The notes below the pieces were generated by a model. It was given only the letters and a program-made list of their open reading frames with translations. It did no database searches and had not been told where the DNA came from. From Auritidibacter sp. Marseille-P8566 (GTDB lineage: Bacteria > Bacteroidota > Bacteroidia > Flavobacteriales > Flavobacteriaceae): a stretch of DNA of 6,256 bases. The position numbers and the translations under genes were made by a program. Below are positions 5,331 through 6,256 of the stretch, piece by piece. The DNA is taken from positions 1 to 6,256 of the forward strand of contig CALPQA020000122.1 in the NCBI GenBank assembly GCA_943325595.2. Direction: 5' to 3'. Numbering within the stretch: position 1 is the first letter of the stretch; the number at the start of each line of letters is the position of its first letter.

Positions 5331-6098
5331 TTAAAATCCTTCAAAAACGCCTAAACCAAATAAGGCAAAGTCATATTTTACAGGGTCATTTTTATCAAAA
5401 TTTCGCAAAATAGAATCTAATTCTGAAACCGCTTTTCCATCATTTTGTTTTCGAGTTAAAAGTCCCAATTTTCGAGCTACATTTCCAGAATGTACATCCA
5501 AAGGGCAAGAAAGAGTAGAGGGAGAAATGGATTTCCAAATACCTAAATCCACGCCCTTGTTGTCTTGGCGAACCATCCAACGCAGGAACATATTGATTCT
5601 TTTTGCAGCCGAATTATTCAAGGGGTCGGAAACGTGCTTTTCGGTTCTATACAAATGTTCGATTTCAAAAAATGTCTTTTTGAAATCGGAAATTCCCATT
5701 TGCATCGAATTCCCATTGGTTACACTTTTAGAAAAAACAGCTTCTAATCCGTTATGATTATTATAAATATTTTGCAAACTCTCAATAAAAAAAGCAAAAT
5801 CTTGATTGTTAAATGTCCGGTGAACGAAAGATTGTAGACGTTCTAAATCATTTTCGTTGTGTGACATTACAAAATCATACGGAGCATTCCCCATTAAATC
5901 CATCATTCGATAGGCGTTTTTTATAATCATCTTACGGTTTCCCCAAGCGATTGTAGCACTTAGAAAGCCTGCAATCTCAATGTCTTCTTTTTGGGTAAAT
6001 AAGTGAGGAATTTGGATGGGGTCACTTTCGATAAAATTCGGATTGTTATACAATTCAACTTTTTCGTCGAGGAACGATTTTAATTCGGATTCGGTCAT
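5331..6098 (-). CDS. DUF2400 / TIGR02757 family protein
   Basis: This 255-residue soluble protein has no signal peptide or membrane segment. I recognise it as the TIGR02757/DUF2400 (PF09674) family, common in Bacteroidota and without an established function. Conserved-looking blocks are IAGFLSATIAWGNRKMI (42-58), SAAKRINMFLRWMVR (163-177), SCPLDVHSGNVARKLGLL (197-214) and KYDFALFGLGV (241-251). The Cys-Pro-Leu-Asp-x-His ... Ala-Arg-x-Leu-Gly arrangement and the largely helical prediction recall helix-hairpin-helix DNA glycosylases, in which an Asp in a similar place is catalytic; that link is inference. Length is typical of the family. It follows the ABC ATPase gene by 22 bases on the same strand, implying cotranscription. 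The ATG at 6098 gives MTESELKSFLDEKV, a normal family start. Confidence 0.9.
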   Translation of the reverse strand: MTESELKSFLDEKVELYNNPNFIESDPIQIPHLFTQKEDIEIAGFLSATIAWGNRKMIIKNAYRMMDLMGNAPYDFVMSHNENDLERLQSFVHRTFNNQDFAFFIESLQNIYNNHNGLEAVFSKSVTNGNSMQMGISDFKKTFFEIEHLYRTEKHVSDPLNNSAAKRINMFLRWMVRQDNKGVDLGIWKSISPSTLSCPLDVHSGNVARKLGLLTRKQNDGKAVSELDSILRNFDKNDPVKYDFALFGLGVFEGF

Positions 6099-6120
6099 AA
6101 TTGGTAAAAAGCTATTTTGG

Positions 6121-6256
6121 CTAAAAACTGATTAATCCATCTACCATTACTAATTTTCTATCGGCCATATTGGCTAATTCTTCATTGTGAGTTACAATTA
6201 CGAAAGTTTGTCCTAGTTCATCTCGTAATTTAAAAAATAGCTGGTGCAAGTTTTCA
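6121..6256 (-). CDS. ABC transporter ATP-binding protein, LolD/MacB type, C-terminal end
   Basis: Forty-four residues and a TAG stop remain; the gene's 5' part lies beyond the right edge. The fragment contains [12 protein letters not shown], in which THN carries the switch (H-loop) histidine of ABC ATPases, followed by [15 protein letters not shown]. The ending V-D-G-x-I is characteristic of the short LolD/FtsE/MacB-type ATPases of about 215-230 residues, which power extraction of lipoproteins or extrusion of substrates from the inner membrane. The Walker A, signature and Walker B motifs are not in the window, so the subtype is inferred from the C-terminus alone. In Bacteroidota, lolD is the most likely name. 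It is 22 bases upstream of the DUF2400 gene on the same strand. Confidence 0.85.
   Translation of the reverse strand, partial: ENLHQLFFKLRDELGQTFVIVTHNEELANMADRKLVMVDGLISF

Noticed and set aside
1..6256. CRISPR array, insertion sequence, prophage, defence island or other novel multi-gene system
   Set aside because: No spaced direct repeats, terminal inverted repeats, transposase or phage-like proteins were found, and composition and gene content look like stable core chromosome.

Overview
The window is AT-rich DNA that reads as ordinary chromosome from a member of the Bacteroidota, most likely Flavobacterium or a close relative. Supporting signs are promoter-like elements close to the TTG-N19-TAnnTTTG pattern of that phylum, no Shine-Dalgarno sequences before the genes, flavobacterial protein features (a DUF1573 protein, a DUF2400/TIGR02757 protein, Bacteroidota-style ValS and RlmD), and an intergenic element resembling the flavobacterial Flavo-1 RNA. 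I see no transposase, phage gene, CRISPR array, tRNA or rRNA.

Layout. Positions 1-893 (minus) hold the N-terminal 297 codons of valyl-tRNA synthetase; the gene runs off the left edge. A structured 308-base divergent intergenic region (894-1201) follows. It contains a small hairpin next to valS, the Flavo-1-like element (964-1023), a second hairpin (1030-1080) and a promoter candidate facing each way. Three plus-strand single-gene units follow: an exported DUF1573 protein (1202-1636) with a strong intrinsic terminator; a class I PLP-dependent aminotransferase (1756-2952), preceded by a perfect 16-bp palindrome and followed by a terminator; and an exported protein of unknown function (3099-3767). 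This last gene converges on rlmD across a 42-base gap that contains a perfect 10-bp inverted repeat.

The right third is on the minus strand. Read in its own direction it is the last 44 codons of an ABC-transporter ATPase of the LolD/MacB type (6121-6256), the DUF2400 protein (5331-6098) 22 bases later, and after 108 bases the 23S rRNA m5U methyltransferase rlmD (3810-5222). The ATPase and DUF2400 genes are probably cotranscribed. rlmD has a -7-like box right before its start codon and may be transcribed separately with almost no leader.

The genes are mainly housekeeping: translation (valS, rlmD), amino acid metabolism, envelope or secretion functions, and one conserved protein of unknown role. 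There is no clear multi-gene novel system. The most interesting material is the non-coding structure between valS and the DUF1573 gene, the palindrome before the aminotransferase, and the two proteins of unknown function.
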